Origin: an uncultured Sphingobacteriaceae bacterium
GTDB taxonomy: Bacteria > Bacteroidota > Bacteroidia > Sphingobacteriales > Sphingobacteriaceae
NCBI GenBank assembly: GCA_946480915.1
Contig: CAMLLO010000022.1
Location: 1 to 64,000 of the forward strand
Length of the DNA: 64,000 nt
Direction: 5' to 3'
Position 1 is the first letter of the stretch. The number at the start of each line of letters is the position of its first letter. Under the pieces are notes generated by a model that was not told where the DNA came from, ran no database searches, and saw only the letters and a program-made list of their open reading frames with translations. Below, piece after piece: positions 36,330 through 43,594 of the stretch. A program made the translations under genes and the position numbers.

Positions 36330-36424
36330 AATTATGGCTAAAGTATGCTAGTTATTTTAGTTTTTAATAATCTGTTTAAAAAATTGAAGGAGGAGCTAAC
36401 ATGCATAATTATCAGCACAAAGTT

Positions 36425-36530
36425 AGGCTAAGGGCTGCTGTAGCGGGCAAAAGCTTCCGGCATAAACCCGCGATGCCACTGCTCTGGTCTATTTATTCCT
36501 TTTCCTTTTGCCCTTGATTGCCCTGAGCCT
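36425..36530. promoter_or_regulatory. Long imperfect hairpin upstream of radC-like gene
   Basis: The arms 36425-36453 and 36505-36530 pair through three blocks (AGGCT, AGGGC and GGGCAAAAG with CTTTTGCCC), separated by internal loops. A smaller GGCAT/ATGCC pair sits in the loop. It occupies most of the 246-bp gap before the RadC gene and is rich in G/C relative to its surroundings. It may be a structured RNA leader or a DNA site of the element. Confidence 0.55.
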
Positions 36531-36575
36531 GCTGGAGCGCCATAATTAATTCATTAACTTTTAAATCAGCTAATT

Positions 36576-37046
36576 ATGGAAAAGCTTCAAAATCAGATTT
36601 CAATGTTTCAGGTATCAGAAATTAACGTTTCTTATCGACCAAAATTTAAGGCTTCAGAGAGACCTGTAATTTCAAGTTCTCAGGATTGTTATAATATTCT
36701 ATCTGCAAGCTGGGATATTAATAGAATGGAATTGCTTGAACAGTTTAAAGTTTTATTTTTGAATAGAGCAAATAGAGTTTTAGGGATATTCGAAGTATCA
36801 TCCGGGGGAATGGCCGGAACAGTTGCGGATCCAAAACTTATTTTTAGTGCAGCCTTGAAAACCTGCGCAACAAGTATTATTCTGGCACATAATCACCCGT
36901 CCGGAAATTTAAAGCCAAGTCAGGCAGATTTAAATCTCACTAAAAAGATACAAGCGGGAGGTATGTTGCTAGATGTTTCACTACTTGACCATTTGATTCT
37001 GACATCAGAGACATATTTATCATTTGCAGATGAAGGGCTTTTATAA
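36576..37046 (+). CDS. RadC/JAB-domain protein
   Basis: 156 aa comprising only the JAB/MPN (RadC C-terminal) domain. The metal-binding JAMM motif is HNHPSGNLKPSQAD, starting at residue 105, with upstream GIFEVSSGGMAGTV. RadC-like proteins are common on ICEs and phages. Their role is unsettled (JAB metalloprotease fold; once thought to act in DNA repair). It is the only JAMM-fold protein in the window and lies 8 kb from the ubiquitin-like operon. Confidence 0.88.
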   Translation: MEKLQNQISMFQVSEINVSYRPKFKASERPVISSSQDCYNILSASWDINRMELLEQFKVLFLNRANRVLGIFEVSSGGMAGTVADPKLIFSAALKTCATSIILAHNHPSGNLKPSQADLNLTKKIQAGGMLLDVSLLDHLILTSETYLSFADEGLL

Positions 37047-37985
37047 GTCCTTTTTTTCGAGCAGTAGTGCTGCTTTTTCGAGCTTCCGTATTAATTCTAC
37101 TTTACTTGATACGCCAGTTTTTTCAAAAATATTTTGCACATGTGTTGTAACGGTTCTTTCCGAAATAAACAGTTGTTCACCAATAGCTTTATATTTAAAT
37201 CCCTGTCTAATAAGTTCCACAATTTCGATCTCACGTTTTGTTAACTGATACTTCTCACAATTTTCTGAAAACGCAGGCACGCTGTCATAAATAGTTTTAT
37301 CAATTAATAGCTGATACTCCATTTTCGCCCGGGAAATGGATTTGGAAATAAATAGGATGGTAATGATTAAAAATCCGCCATTAGTAAATAATACTTCCAT
37401 TAATTGACTCGCGTGAAAATATGCGAGTATTGTCATGCTTGCCCAGGGAAGTACAGCAAAATATACAGCGATCATTTCCATAGTATCGTGGCTAGAGCTT
37501 CTTTCACTATATTTAATTCTAATCGCTTTGGCAATTGCCCAAAGAACCACAATCGAATAAAAAAAAGGTATTATTATTCCATATTGTATTGCGACATCTA
37601 AATTCCTATTGAATGAGTATACGACCACAAAAAATATTAGATAGGGAAGTATGAGGAATAGAGGCACGCCGTAAATTGCATGAAAACGTAAGCATACCAG
37701 ATCAAATCCTCTGTAGAAGTAATAAGGGAAATATGAGGCCATAAGAAAGCCGCTTCCATATGCGATAATGTTTTGAGTCACTATAGCAATTGGAATATTC
37801 AGGTCTGGAAACAATCCTCCTGTAATGTTATATACAATCAGAAGGGCTAAAAGAATTAAATACCAAAACCTGCTTTTGTCTTGTGGCCTTGACAGGTAAT
37901 AGATAAGTTGATAGAAAAATAATACTATTTCCAGGATAGTAAAGATGAACGTAACTACGTGCATCTGAGAACCGAATACAAGCAT
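37041..37985 (-). CDS. Membrane-bound LuxR-type transcriptional regulator
   Basis: 314 aa. Residues 1-235 contain about seven hydrophobic helices (VTFIFTILEIVLFFYQLIYYL, YLILLALLIVYNITGGLF and others). Residues 245-305 are a LuxR/FixJ-type HTH (YQLTKREIEIVELIRQGFKYKAIGEQLFISERTVTTHVQNIF). Architectures of this kind sense a signal in the membrane and act on DNA directly. It overlaps the radC-like gene's end by 6 bp and is followed by nothing else on its strand. The GNAT gene lies 4 bp upstream. Confidence 0.82.
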   Translation of the reverse strand: MLVFGSQMHVVTFIFTILEIVLFFYQLIYYLSRPQDKSRFWYLILLALLIVYNITGGLFPDLNIPIAIVTQNIIAYGSGFLMASYFPYYFYRGFDLVCLRFHAIYGVPLFLILPYLIFFVVVYSFNRNLDVAIQYGIIIPFFYSIVVLWAIAKAIRIKYSERSSSHDTMEMIAVYFAVLPWASMTILAYFHASQLMEVLFTNGGFLIITILFISKSISRAKMEYQLLIDKTIYDSVPAFSENCEKYQLTKREIEIVELIRQGFKYKAIGEQLFISERTVTTHVQNIFEKTGVSSKVELIRKLEKAALLLEKKDL

Positions 37986-37989
37986 ACTT

Positions 37990-38568
37990 TTAATAATTGC
38001 TTGTCCGTTTAAGAAAGAACAATTTGTACCCCAAATCTAATTCTGAATAGATTTCAAATCCCAGTTTTTTATACCAGGGTAGATTAATCAGCGTAGAAGT
38101 CTCCAAATAGACCGGGCGTTTTATTTGATTACTATGTTCTATTACTTCATGCAGTAGGCTTGTTCCAATTCCAGATCCTTGAAATTCGGGTTTGACTCCA
38201 ATAAACCACAAGTAGTACATCTTATCTTTCGGCTGGAGGCTCTTTATCAATGATTCCCGACGCATGGCTTTTCTTATGTTGGTAAGGCCTACGCATTTAG
38301 AAATTAATTTAACATCAAGTAATATACTTTTTAAAGAGGCCTTTTTTTGGTCAGGATATAAGATTAAAGCACAAGCTTTAGTATCATCCGAGAGAAATAC
38401 TTCGCCGTTATTGTAGCAAATTTCGAAAGAATAATCCATTAGCGCTCTAATGCGCTCGATCTTCCTATGATCTTGTTGAACGATGTAATTTACACTCTGA
38501 TTAGTCTTAAATGAATTAGTGAGAATATCAATGATGATATTCTTGTCAGTGTATTCAGCTTTTTTCAT
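37990..38568 (-). CDS. GNAT-family N-acetyltransferase
   Basis: 192 aa. The acetyl-CoA loop is in VKPEFQGSGIGTSLLHEVI (V-x-x-x-x-Q/R-x-x-G-x-G/A), preceded by YYLWFIGV and followed by PVYLETSTLINLPWYKKLGFEIY, the canonical GNAT end. The substrate is unknown. It is directly upstream of the membrane LuxR gene (4-bp gap), so the two form an operon and may be functionally linked. Confidence 0.87.
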   Translation of the reverse strand: MKKAEYTDKNIIIDILTNSFKTNQSVNYIVQQDHRKIERIRALMDYSFEICYNNGEVFLSDDTKACALILYPDQKKASLKSILLDVKLISKCVGLTNIRKAMRRESLIKSLQPKDKMYYLWFIGVKPEFQGSGIGTSLLHEVIEHSNQIKRPVYLETSTLINLPWYKKLGFEIYSELDLGYKLFFLKRTSNY

Positions 38569-38704
38569 AGATAAAAACGCCTTTTTAATATATTAAAAAA
38601 TGTGCCAACCCATTGGAAGATGAACCCATTGAATTGACTTATCAAACCATTTGTAACAGGTTTGTGTCAAAGTTTTAAGCAAGAATATGAATTACAGAAG
38701 TTTG

Positions 38705-38730
38705 AAATTGTGTCAGTATTGACACAATTT
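38705..38730. promoter_or_regulatory. 11-bp perfect inverted repeat, candidate operator of the XRE gene
   Basis: AAATTGTGTCA (38705-38715) and TGACACAATTT (38720-38730) are separated by 4 bp and lie 37 bp before the XRE regulator start. A lone half-site TTGTGTCA is at 38662-38669. The arrangement fits autoregulation by an HTH dimer. Confidence 0.7.
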
Positions 38731-38767
38731 ATTTTCCCTTAAGAATGCACTTTGACTTTTCCAATCC

Positions 38768-38995
38768 ATGAAGGAAAAGCATAAGGAACAGTTTAAGATC
38801 ATAGGAGCTAATCTTCGAAAGATCAGGGATGAGAAAGGATTTTCGCAACAGGATCTCGCAAACAGATGTGATGTTGAAAGAGCCAAAATTAGCAGGATTG
38901 AAAATGCAACGGAAGATTTTGTACTCTCAACCCTTTTAGAACTCTCATCAGCTTTAGGCATTAATCCTGCTGATCTGTTTGATGATCAACCTTAA
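38768..38995 (+). CDS. XRE-family helix-turn-helix regulator
   Basis: 75 aa consisting of one HTH_3 domain: IGANLRKIRDEKGFSQQDLANRCDVERAKISRIENATEDF, then TLLELSSALGINPADLF. Small repressors of this kind control ICE or cargo genes. A perfect inverted repeat lies just upstream. The reverse strand also has a frame of 82 aa through this gene, which I regard as a shadow. Confidence 0.88.
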   Translation: MKEKHKEQFKIIGANLRKIRDEKGFSQQDLANRCDVERAKISRIENATEDFVLSTLLELSSALGINPADLFDDQP

Positions 38996-39345
38996 GTACA
39001 ATCGAACTTAAAATTCCATTTATGGCTTCCTATCTTACATCATTAAATTATTAAAGATTTATTCATCCTTTTGTGGTATTGAATTGATTTTGGTCTTGGA
39101 GGATCATGTCGTCTGTCTAATTGAAAGGACTTACCCGAGAACTATTTGGCATTCATGATAAACCATTTCATGAAGTATACCCTTAAATTATAGCCCTTCT
39201 ATCTGAAAATACGTCGTTTTACGTAGTCCAATTAGTCCTATTTACGTATTTCTTTTTCGTTCTCAGCTGAGCAATTTTGTCGAACTGCTGAGTGAAAGTT
39301 GTCGCCAGTGAACAGGCCAGGCAGACTAATCAAACCTATAGAAAT
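38996..39345. other. Intergenic region upstream of rteC with repeated TACGT words
   Basis: No convincing gene. TACGTC (39211) and TACGTA (39221 and 39243) are clustered, followed by the 10-bp palindrome CTCAGCTGAG (39262-39271). These are candidate regulator sites for rteC. The rteC frame is open from a GTG at 39292. Confidence 0.45.
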
Positions 39346-40203
39346 ATGCTAAATTACTCCTATGATGAGCTGCTGGAGCAGCAAAAAAGACAATTGCTCG
39401 AAATTAACACTGACATCTCTGACCCTATTGAACAATTAAAGTCTTCAATTGACCTTATTCAGAAGAACCTCAAAGAACTTAAAGAAAAAATTAAAAAGCA
39501 GCCGTTTACTGATCAGAAGGAAGAAATCTATTTTTTCAAAAAAGTTAAACCTCTTTTATATTCCGATAAGATATTTGAGTTTGAAAAATACCAGATCGAA
39601 TTCAATAAGCCTAAAGGAACTCCTGAAACTGTTATAATCTATTACGAGGCTGAGTTAAAATATCTTGAAAGATTTTTCAAATTAAATTCCTTTTATTATC
39701 AATATTATCGCTCCGGACTTGTAGAACTTGATCATTTATATTTTCTCAGAAGCACAAGCCTGACATCAAAATTTATGCATGAAGTACAAGACCATGATTC
39801 TGAATTTTCAACACCTCTCGATTACCTCTTTGCTAAATTTATTGCGTATGAAAGATTGCAGACGATGATTATTCAGCAAATCATGAGGCTCCAAGCGCCA
39901 ACTGGATTCAACATTGCCGGGAAAGAAGGAAATGCCAACTCTTTACAATGGACAGGTGATTCAATAAACTTAGTAGAAATCGCCTATGGAATATGGTTGA
40001 CTGGCCAGTTGAATAATGGGAATGCGAGTATTTCTGAAATAATCAGATGCTTAGAAGATGCATTTAAAGTCAACATTGGCCGTGCTCATCGGCGCTGGAC
40101 TGAAATATCACAACGAAAACGGAGTAGTTATACCAAGTTTATTGATCGTATGAAGGAATCTGTACTTGAAAGGATAGATAATGAGCTCGATGTAAAAAGT
40201 TAG
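39346..40203 (+). CDS. rteC: RteC-like regulator of element excision
   Basis: 285 aa from the ATG at 39346 (GTG at 39292 is an in-frame alternative). The protein has a helical N-terminus with a coiled coil (DPIEQLKSSIDLIQKNLKELKEKIKK), the RteC core YYEAELKYLERFFKLNSFYYQYYRSGLVELDHLYF, and a C-terminal winged-helix-like part (LVEIAYGIWLTGQLNNG, IGRAHRRWTEISQRKR). In CTnDOT, RteC binds upstream of the excision operon and activates it. Here it probably controls excision or transfer. It ends in a strong bidirectional terminator. Confidence 0.88.
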   Translation: MLNYSYDELLEQQKRQLLEINTDISDPIEQLKSSIDLIQKNLKELKEKIKKQPFTDQKEEIYFFKKVKPLLYSDKIFEFEKYQIEFNKPKGTPETVIIYYEAELKYLERFFKLNSFYYQYYRSGLVELDHLYFLRSTSLTSKFMHEVQDHDSEFSTPLDYLFAKFIAYERLQTMIIQQIMRLQAPTGFNIAGKEGNANSLQWTGDSINLVEIAYGIWLTGQLNNGNASISEIIRCLEDAFKVNIGRAHRRWTEISQRKRSSYTKFIDRMKESVLERIDNELDVKS

Positions 40204-40213
40204 CTTTAAAAAA

Positions 40214-40241
40214 GAAACCCCAAGCTTACAACTGGGGTTTC
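40214..40241. terminator. Bidirectional terminator between rteC and the histone-like gene
   Basis: GAAACCCC (40214-40221) pairs with GGGGTTTC (40234-40241); A-rich on the left side, so it also suits the minus strand gene. Confidence 0.85.
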
Positions 40242-40267
40242 AACCTAATAGAATATAAACAGAATCG

Positions 40268-40447
40268 TTATTTTGCTTTATTCTTAATTTCTGTTACTTC
40301 TTTTCTGGCTTCCGATGCAAGGTTTTTGATCTCCTGCATGGCTTTTCTAACTCTTGTTCCGGCAGCAGAATTTCCACTGTTGTAAAATTTGTCAGCGTCC
40401 TGTTCTACAGATGCTATAAGGTCTTTGATTTGATTGAAAATTTTCAT
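40268..40447 (-). CDS. Histone H1-like (Hc1-type) DNA-binding protein, 59 aa
   Basis: A short lysine-rich protein: it begins MKIFNQIKDLIASVEQDADK, continues FYNSGNSAAGTRVRKAMQEI and ends in a basic helix with alternating K/E. The A-G-T-R-V-R-K-A-M-Q segment is diagnostic of Bacteroidota Hc1-like proteins, which bind DNA non-specifically and compact it. A copy on an ICE may act as a xenogeneic chromatin protein for the element. Confidence 0.85.
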   Translation of the reverse strand: MKIFNQIKDLIASVEQDADKFYNSGNSAAGTRVRKAMQEIKNLASEARKEVTEIKNKAK

Positions 40448-40611
40448 GATGCTTTTTACGCCAATTATGTCGTATAAGTTATAAATTATTCAAAAACGTT
40501 GAGGCATCACTGACTTAAAATACCAGGGTGCACCCTTATTCCACCTAATAAATTTCTACTTGGGTTCCCATTTTTGTTTATATCAGATTGATTAACCTAT
40601 TAGAAATACCA

Positions 40612-40887
40612 ATGAACGTTGAAATCTCTACATTTCTTCTGCAGCTTATTATCGAACAAGCTGCAGAATTAGGAGCTATAAGAGCATTAGTAAAAGCTGG
40701 CAAGCTGAAACCGTATTTAAAGAAATCAGAAGCATTTCGCTTGTACAAAAGGGTAAACATCGAACAGTGGATAGAAAACGGTTTAATTACACCTCGAAAA
40801 GACGGTGATGATTCTGCCGCATGGAGGATTGACCGGCTTGAAGTTGAAGCGATCGTTAAGTCAGAAATTCTTTTACGTTACCTGTAA
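40612..40887 (+). CDS. Small helix-turn-helix protein (paralogue A)
   Basis: 91 aa from the ATG at 40612 (a TTG eight codons upstream is open). The C-terminal half, L-x-K-S-E-A-F-R-L-Y-K-R-V-N-I-E-Q-W-I with ENGLITPRKDG, has the excisionase/MerR-like winged-helix pattern. It aligns through most of its length with the 92-aa gene at 52576 (shared K-S-x-A-x-R, R-x-x-I-x-x-W-I-x-x-G-L, P-R, I-D-R, E-A-I, Y-L). It is 15 bp before the putative replication gene and likely regulates it. Confidence 0.75.
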   Translation: MNVEISTFLLQLIIEQAAELGAIRALVKAGKLKPYLKKSEAFRLYKRVNIEQWIENGLITPRKDGDDSAAWRIDRLEVEAIVKSEILLRYL

Positions 40888-40902
40888 CCTTTATTTATTC
40901 TT

Positions 40903-41982
40903 ATGGATCCTTCAGTTTTAGTAAGAATTGACCGTGCCATTGCGGATAATCTGAGAGACATCGAACGCTCATTCGGAAGCCAATCGGGAATTGTGCAGGA
41001 TTTCATCATCTTTATTTCTGCTAAGCTTAAAACAGATCTTTTCGGCTACACCCGGTTTACCCTGCAAGAGTTTTGTACAGCTACAGGCAGAAGACGGCAA
41101 GAACTTGCAGTTATTCATTCTGATTTTCTATCTGGTGTTAAAAAAGCTCCTATAATTGAAGGCTATGCTTTTAATACGGTAATGGATTTTGCCTTGTATT
41201 GCATGTTGGAAAAGAATATTATTTTCTCATCCAGATATGAAGTGAAAGGGAATGGGCAGGTAATTCAAATGCATAACTTTCCAATATTAAAAGATCTAAA
41301 ACTAAACTTCGACCGGAAATCCAAAGAGCAAAAGGTGTATGATGTCCGCTTGTCTGATGAACTTTTAAACGGGTTTTTATATCGCTATTATACGGTTAAT
41401 GCTGAGTCGTATAAATTGGTAGGTAAAGGAAGGGGAGGAGAAGGCCGTAAGCGATTATTACTTTATCTTTCAAAATTAAATCATGTCTTATTATCGGTAA
41501 ATACATCTGGTAACACTTCCATTCCCCTGGATAGGCTTTGCTACTTGGCCAATATAAATGATCCAAAACCCTACCATAAAAAACAAAACCTGTCTCGTGT
41601 TTTAGATTTTATTCAAAAGGACGGGAAGTTTCCGTTTAAGTATGATTACCTGCATTCTGAAGGAAAAGAAGGCTATATGGTTAACTTAAGGTTTCCTGAA
41701 CGCTCTAATAAGCAATTGCTTCTCAAAGAGCATAATTTTTATTGTCGTTTATTGGAAGGCTTGTATACTGTTTTTAATAAGCAGGTCATTAAGGAGCAAC
41801 TGATAACAGATAAAGATCCATTTCAATGCTGGCTTGCAAACGCCAATCTTGATACGGCTTTAAAAGCACAGATACTTGTAAATGCGTATTATGCTGCATT
41901 TCATAAAAACATATCTCCCGCCTTGGCCGCTAATCTAATTCGCTCCGGAAGCTTTTTAAGGGCTTTAACAGATGTCCGGTAA
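40903..41982 (+). CDS. Putative replication initiator-like protein
   Basis: 359 aa, not firmly recognised. Two winged-helix-like stretches can be inferred (residues about 45-130 and 150-240), with basic segments (VGKGRGGEGRKRLLLYLSKLNH). The overall layout recalls plasmid Rep proteins with duplicated winged helices. The strongest argument is the adjacent iteron-like array, whose first unit overlaps the stop codon. A transcriptional regulator or an accessory ICE protein is the alternative. Confidence 0.45.
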   Translation: MDPSVLVRIDRAIADNLRDIERSFGSQSGIVQDFIIFISAKLKTDLFGYTRFTLQEFCTATGRRRQELAVIHSDFLSGVKKAPIIEGYAFNTVMDFALYCMLEKNIIFSSRYEVKGNGQVIQMHNFPILKDLKLNFDRKSKEQKVYDVRLSDELLNGFLYRYYTVNAESYKLVGKGRGGEGRKRLLLYLSKLNHVLLSVNTSGNTSIPLDRLCYLANINDPKPYHKKQNLSRVLDFIQKDGKFPFKYDYLHSEGKEGYMVNLRFPERSNKQLLLKEHNFYCRLLEGLYTVFNKQVIKEQLITDKDPFQCWLANANLDTALKAQILVNAYYAAFHKNISPALAANLIRSGSFLRALTDVR

Positions 41983-42201
41983 TTCGGTATTGATGTCCGA
42001 CTTTTTGATTTTCCTGTCCAGTATTTTGATAAGTATGTCTGATAATTTGATTTACATGTCCGGCGTTTTGATATGGTTGGCCGGTAATTCGATGAGAATG
42101 TTCGGTAGTTTGATTTTATTGATTACTTGTCCGGTATTTTGATTAGAAATTGCGTTCTGGAGATTGTTATCAAGGTTATATTGTCCGGTATTTCGATTAA
42201 T
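41973..42201. repeat. Iteron-like array, 21-bp period
   Basis: Units of consensus TGTCCGGTAxTTTGAT begin at 41973, 41994, 42015, 42036, 42057, 42078 and 42099, exactly 21 bp apart, then at 42128 and 42182. The spacing equals two helical turns, as in plasmid iterons bound by Rep proteins. The first unit covers the last codons of the upstream gene. One frame is also open across the array (from ATG at about 41993 to a stop near 42140) and would give a hydrophobic peptide. Confidence 0.85.
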
Positions 42202-42479
42202 ATAATAATATAAATAATTCTTAATAAGGGGCGATAACTGACTGAAATAAAAATATCATCTAAGTTTCTAGGCGTAATTCTGTGGGGATTTGCCTAGATC
42301 AAAGGGAAGCTCCTTAAAACTTAAAAATCCAGAGATATGGACAATTAAAAAAAGCAAGTATTATTTCTTAATTGTTATGATTTGTTCATCTGTGTTTGTT
42401 GGGTATATTATTGAAAGACTATCTCTAGAAATCACCGTGTATTTTTATAAAGATACCGAGTATGTTTTTCACAAGAAGT
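42202..42479. other. Region with no firm gene
   Basis: A TTG-initiated frame (42290-42505, plus) would encode a 71-aa protein with one hydrophobic helix (YYFLIVMICSSVFVGYIIE) and basic N-terminus. There is no promoter, ribosome site or family to support it, so I leave it as a possibility. The A/T-rich remainder may be the unwinding part of the iteron-associated origin. Confidence 0.3.
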
Positions 42480-42692
42480 TTAAGGAATTGGAACCTTCGA
42501 AATAAGAGCTGGCTTACCCATTTGAAGGTAATAAGAAGAAATAAGATGTAAAATCATGTGAGTCCCTTTCTTAACTGCATTGATTTCATACAAAAAAAAG
42601 AGGGATTTTATATATTCTTTAAAAATGTTGATTATCAGTGTATTATTGTCTTTTAAAGATGCGGGGACAACGAATAAGACATGGCTTTTCAT
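42480..42692 (-). CDS. Possible small protein coupled to the upstream gene, 70 aa
   Basis: The ATG overlaps the stop codon of the 208-aa gene (TAATG), which suggests translational coupling. The predicted product is moderately hydrophobic (IINIFKEYIKSLFFLY, MILHLISSYYLQM). No homologue recognised, and overlapping frames on the other strand make it uncertain. Confidence 0.35.
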   Translation of the reverse strand: MKSHVLFVVPASLKDNNTLIINIFKEYIKSLFFLYEINAVKKGTHMILHLISSYYLQMGKPALISKVPIP

Positions 42693-43318
42693 TAAAGTAG
42701 CGAATCGTTGTCTTTTTTATGCTTTTGTGCTCTTTGTAGACCTAGATCAAAACCTCTATTTATTGCATCAAGGAGAACGTCTTTTTTTGAATTGAAGTAG
42801 TCATCAACATCCCTTTGATTTTGGAGAATCAATTGAGTAAGGGCCTCACGATCTTTTTTGACTGGATCTTTAAACTCTTCAACAGACTGTTGACTGTAAA
42901 AAAACAAAGCTAAATTTCCCCCACCGTTCACTGAAGCGTTAATAACTTTCCTACTATGATTTACAGTATAATGCAATGCATCTAAATCTCCCTTATATTT
43001 CAGTTGATAAACCACTGTTAAAATCTCTACGTTCGATGAAGATATGCTGTACGTGAGGTCTGAAAACAATCCTTTAGCCTGATTGAACGGAACTTTTTTT
43101 ACAAAGTGGTTTACGGTCAGGGTGTCAATCAATAGCTCTATTCTTGGCCATTTCATTATTTTATTTAAAGCATCTACCTTTTGCTGCTGTATGTCTTTAT
43201 CAGTAAATTGGATACTGTAGGCGCCGATTGATATACCTTGCGCCTCTGCTTCTCCCAACATTGATTTAAATAAAGTTTCGGCTTTTGTAACAAAAATTGC
43301 TAGACCCGGAATTTCCAT
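42692..43318 (-). CDS. Hypothetical protein, 208 aa
   Basis: A soluble protein with a helical N-terminus (LAIFVTKAETLFKSMLGEAEAQG), a central strand-rich part (VEILTVVYQLKYKGDLDALHYTV, NLALFFYSQ) and a basic/acidic helical C-terminus (REALTQLILQNQRDVDDYF, LGLQRAQKHKKDND). No known domain is visible. It is divergent from the XRE-ImmA gene and belongs to the cargo part of the ICE. Confidence 0.65.
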   Translation of the reverse strand: MEIPGLAIFVTKAETLFKSMLGEAEAQGISIGAYSIQFTDKDIQQQKVDALNKIMKWPRIELLIDTLTVNHFVKKVPFNQAKGLFSDLTYSISSSNVEILTVVYQLKYKGDLDALHYTVNHSRKVINASVNGGGNLALFFYSQQSVEEFKDPVKKDREALTQLILQNQRDVDDYFNSKKDVLLDAINRGFDLGLQRAQKHKKDNDSLL

Positions 43319-43380
43319 TTATTAATTATTAAGCAACTAAAATACACTTACTTAATAGCAAAACCATAAATGTTAAAAAG

Positions 43381-43548
43381 TTTATATTGTTGAGAGTATG
43401 GAGCGAAAACAACTTCTATAAAATACGCAAATACAGCCCTACCAGCAAGCGCAGCATCTGAGACAACACCCGATTTTATAAGGTCGGATATACCAAGGAT
43501 TTAGCCATCAACTTAAGAAGTTTCCTGGAAGAATTGAAAAAAAGTTTG
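43381..43548 (+). pseudogene. Remnant of an unidentified coding sequence
   Basis: One frame reads like protein on both sides of a single in-frame TGA (43459-43461): WSENNFYKIRKYSPTSKRSI before it and NTRFYKVGYTKDLAINL then RSFLEELKKSL after it. There is no start codon or full-length frame. It merges into the promoter of the next gene. The parent family is not recognised. Confidence 0.4.
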
Positions 43549-43582
43549 TATACTAATTTAACTTTATTACATTTGTATACAA
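43545..43582 (+). promoter_or_regulatory. Promoter with overlapping repeat operators upstream of XRE-ImmA
   Basis: TTTG (43545-43548), a 19-nt spacer and TACATTTG (43568-43575) form a consensus promoter ending 19 bp before the start codon. The 9-mer TTTGTATAC occurs at 43545 and at 43572, so each copy overlaps one promoter box. The second copy is part of the perfect palindrome TTGTATACAA (43573-43582). This fits autorepression. Confidence 0.75.
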
Positions 43583-43594
43583 GACAAGATAAAC

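Noticed and set aside
36576..37046. RadC/JAB protein as the deubiquitinase of the ubiquitin-like operon
   Set aside because: The fold fits, but it lies 8 kb away in another module, and RadC-like genes are common ICE passengers without such operons.
38713..38961. Minus-strand frame opposite the XRE regulator
   Set aside because: The HTH protein on the plus strand has a clear domain and an upstream operator; the reverse frame does not.
41973..42201. CRISPR array
   Set aside because: Consensus word of about 16 bp with only 5-bp gaps and degenerate units; the spacing fits iterons, not repeats and spacers.
42580..42795. Plus-strand frame of 71 aa opposite the 208-aa gene's end
   Set aside because: It overlaps coding sequence of a larger frame and has no supporting motif.
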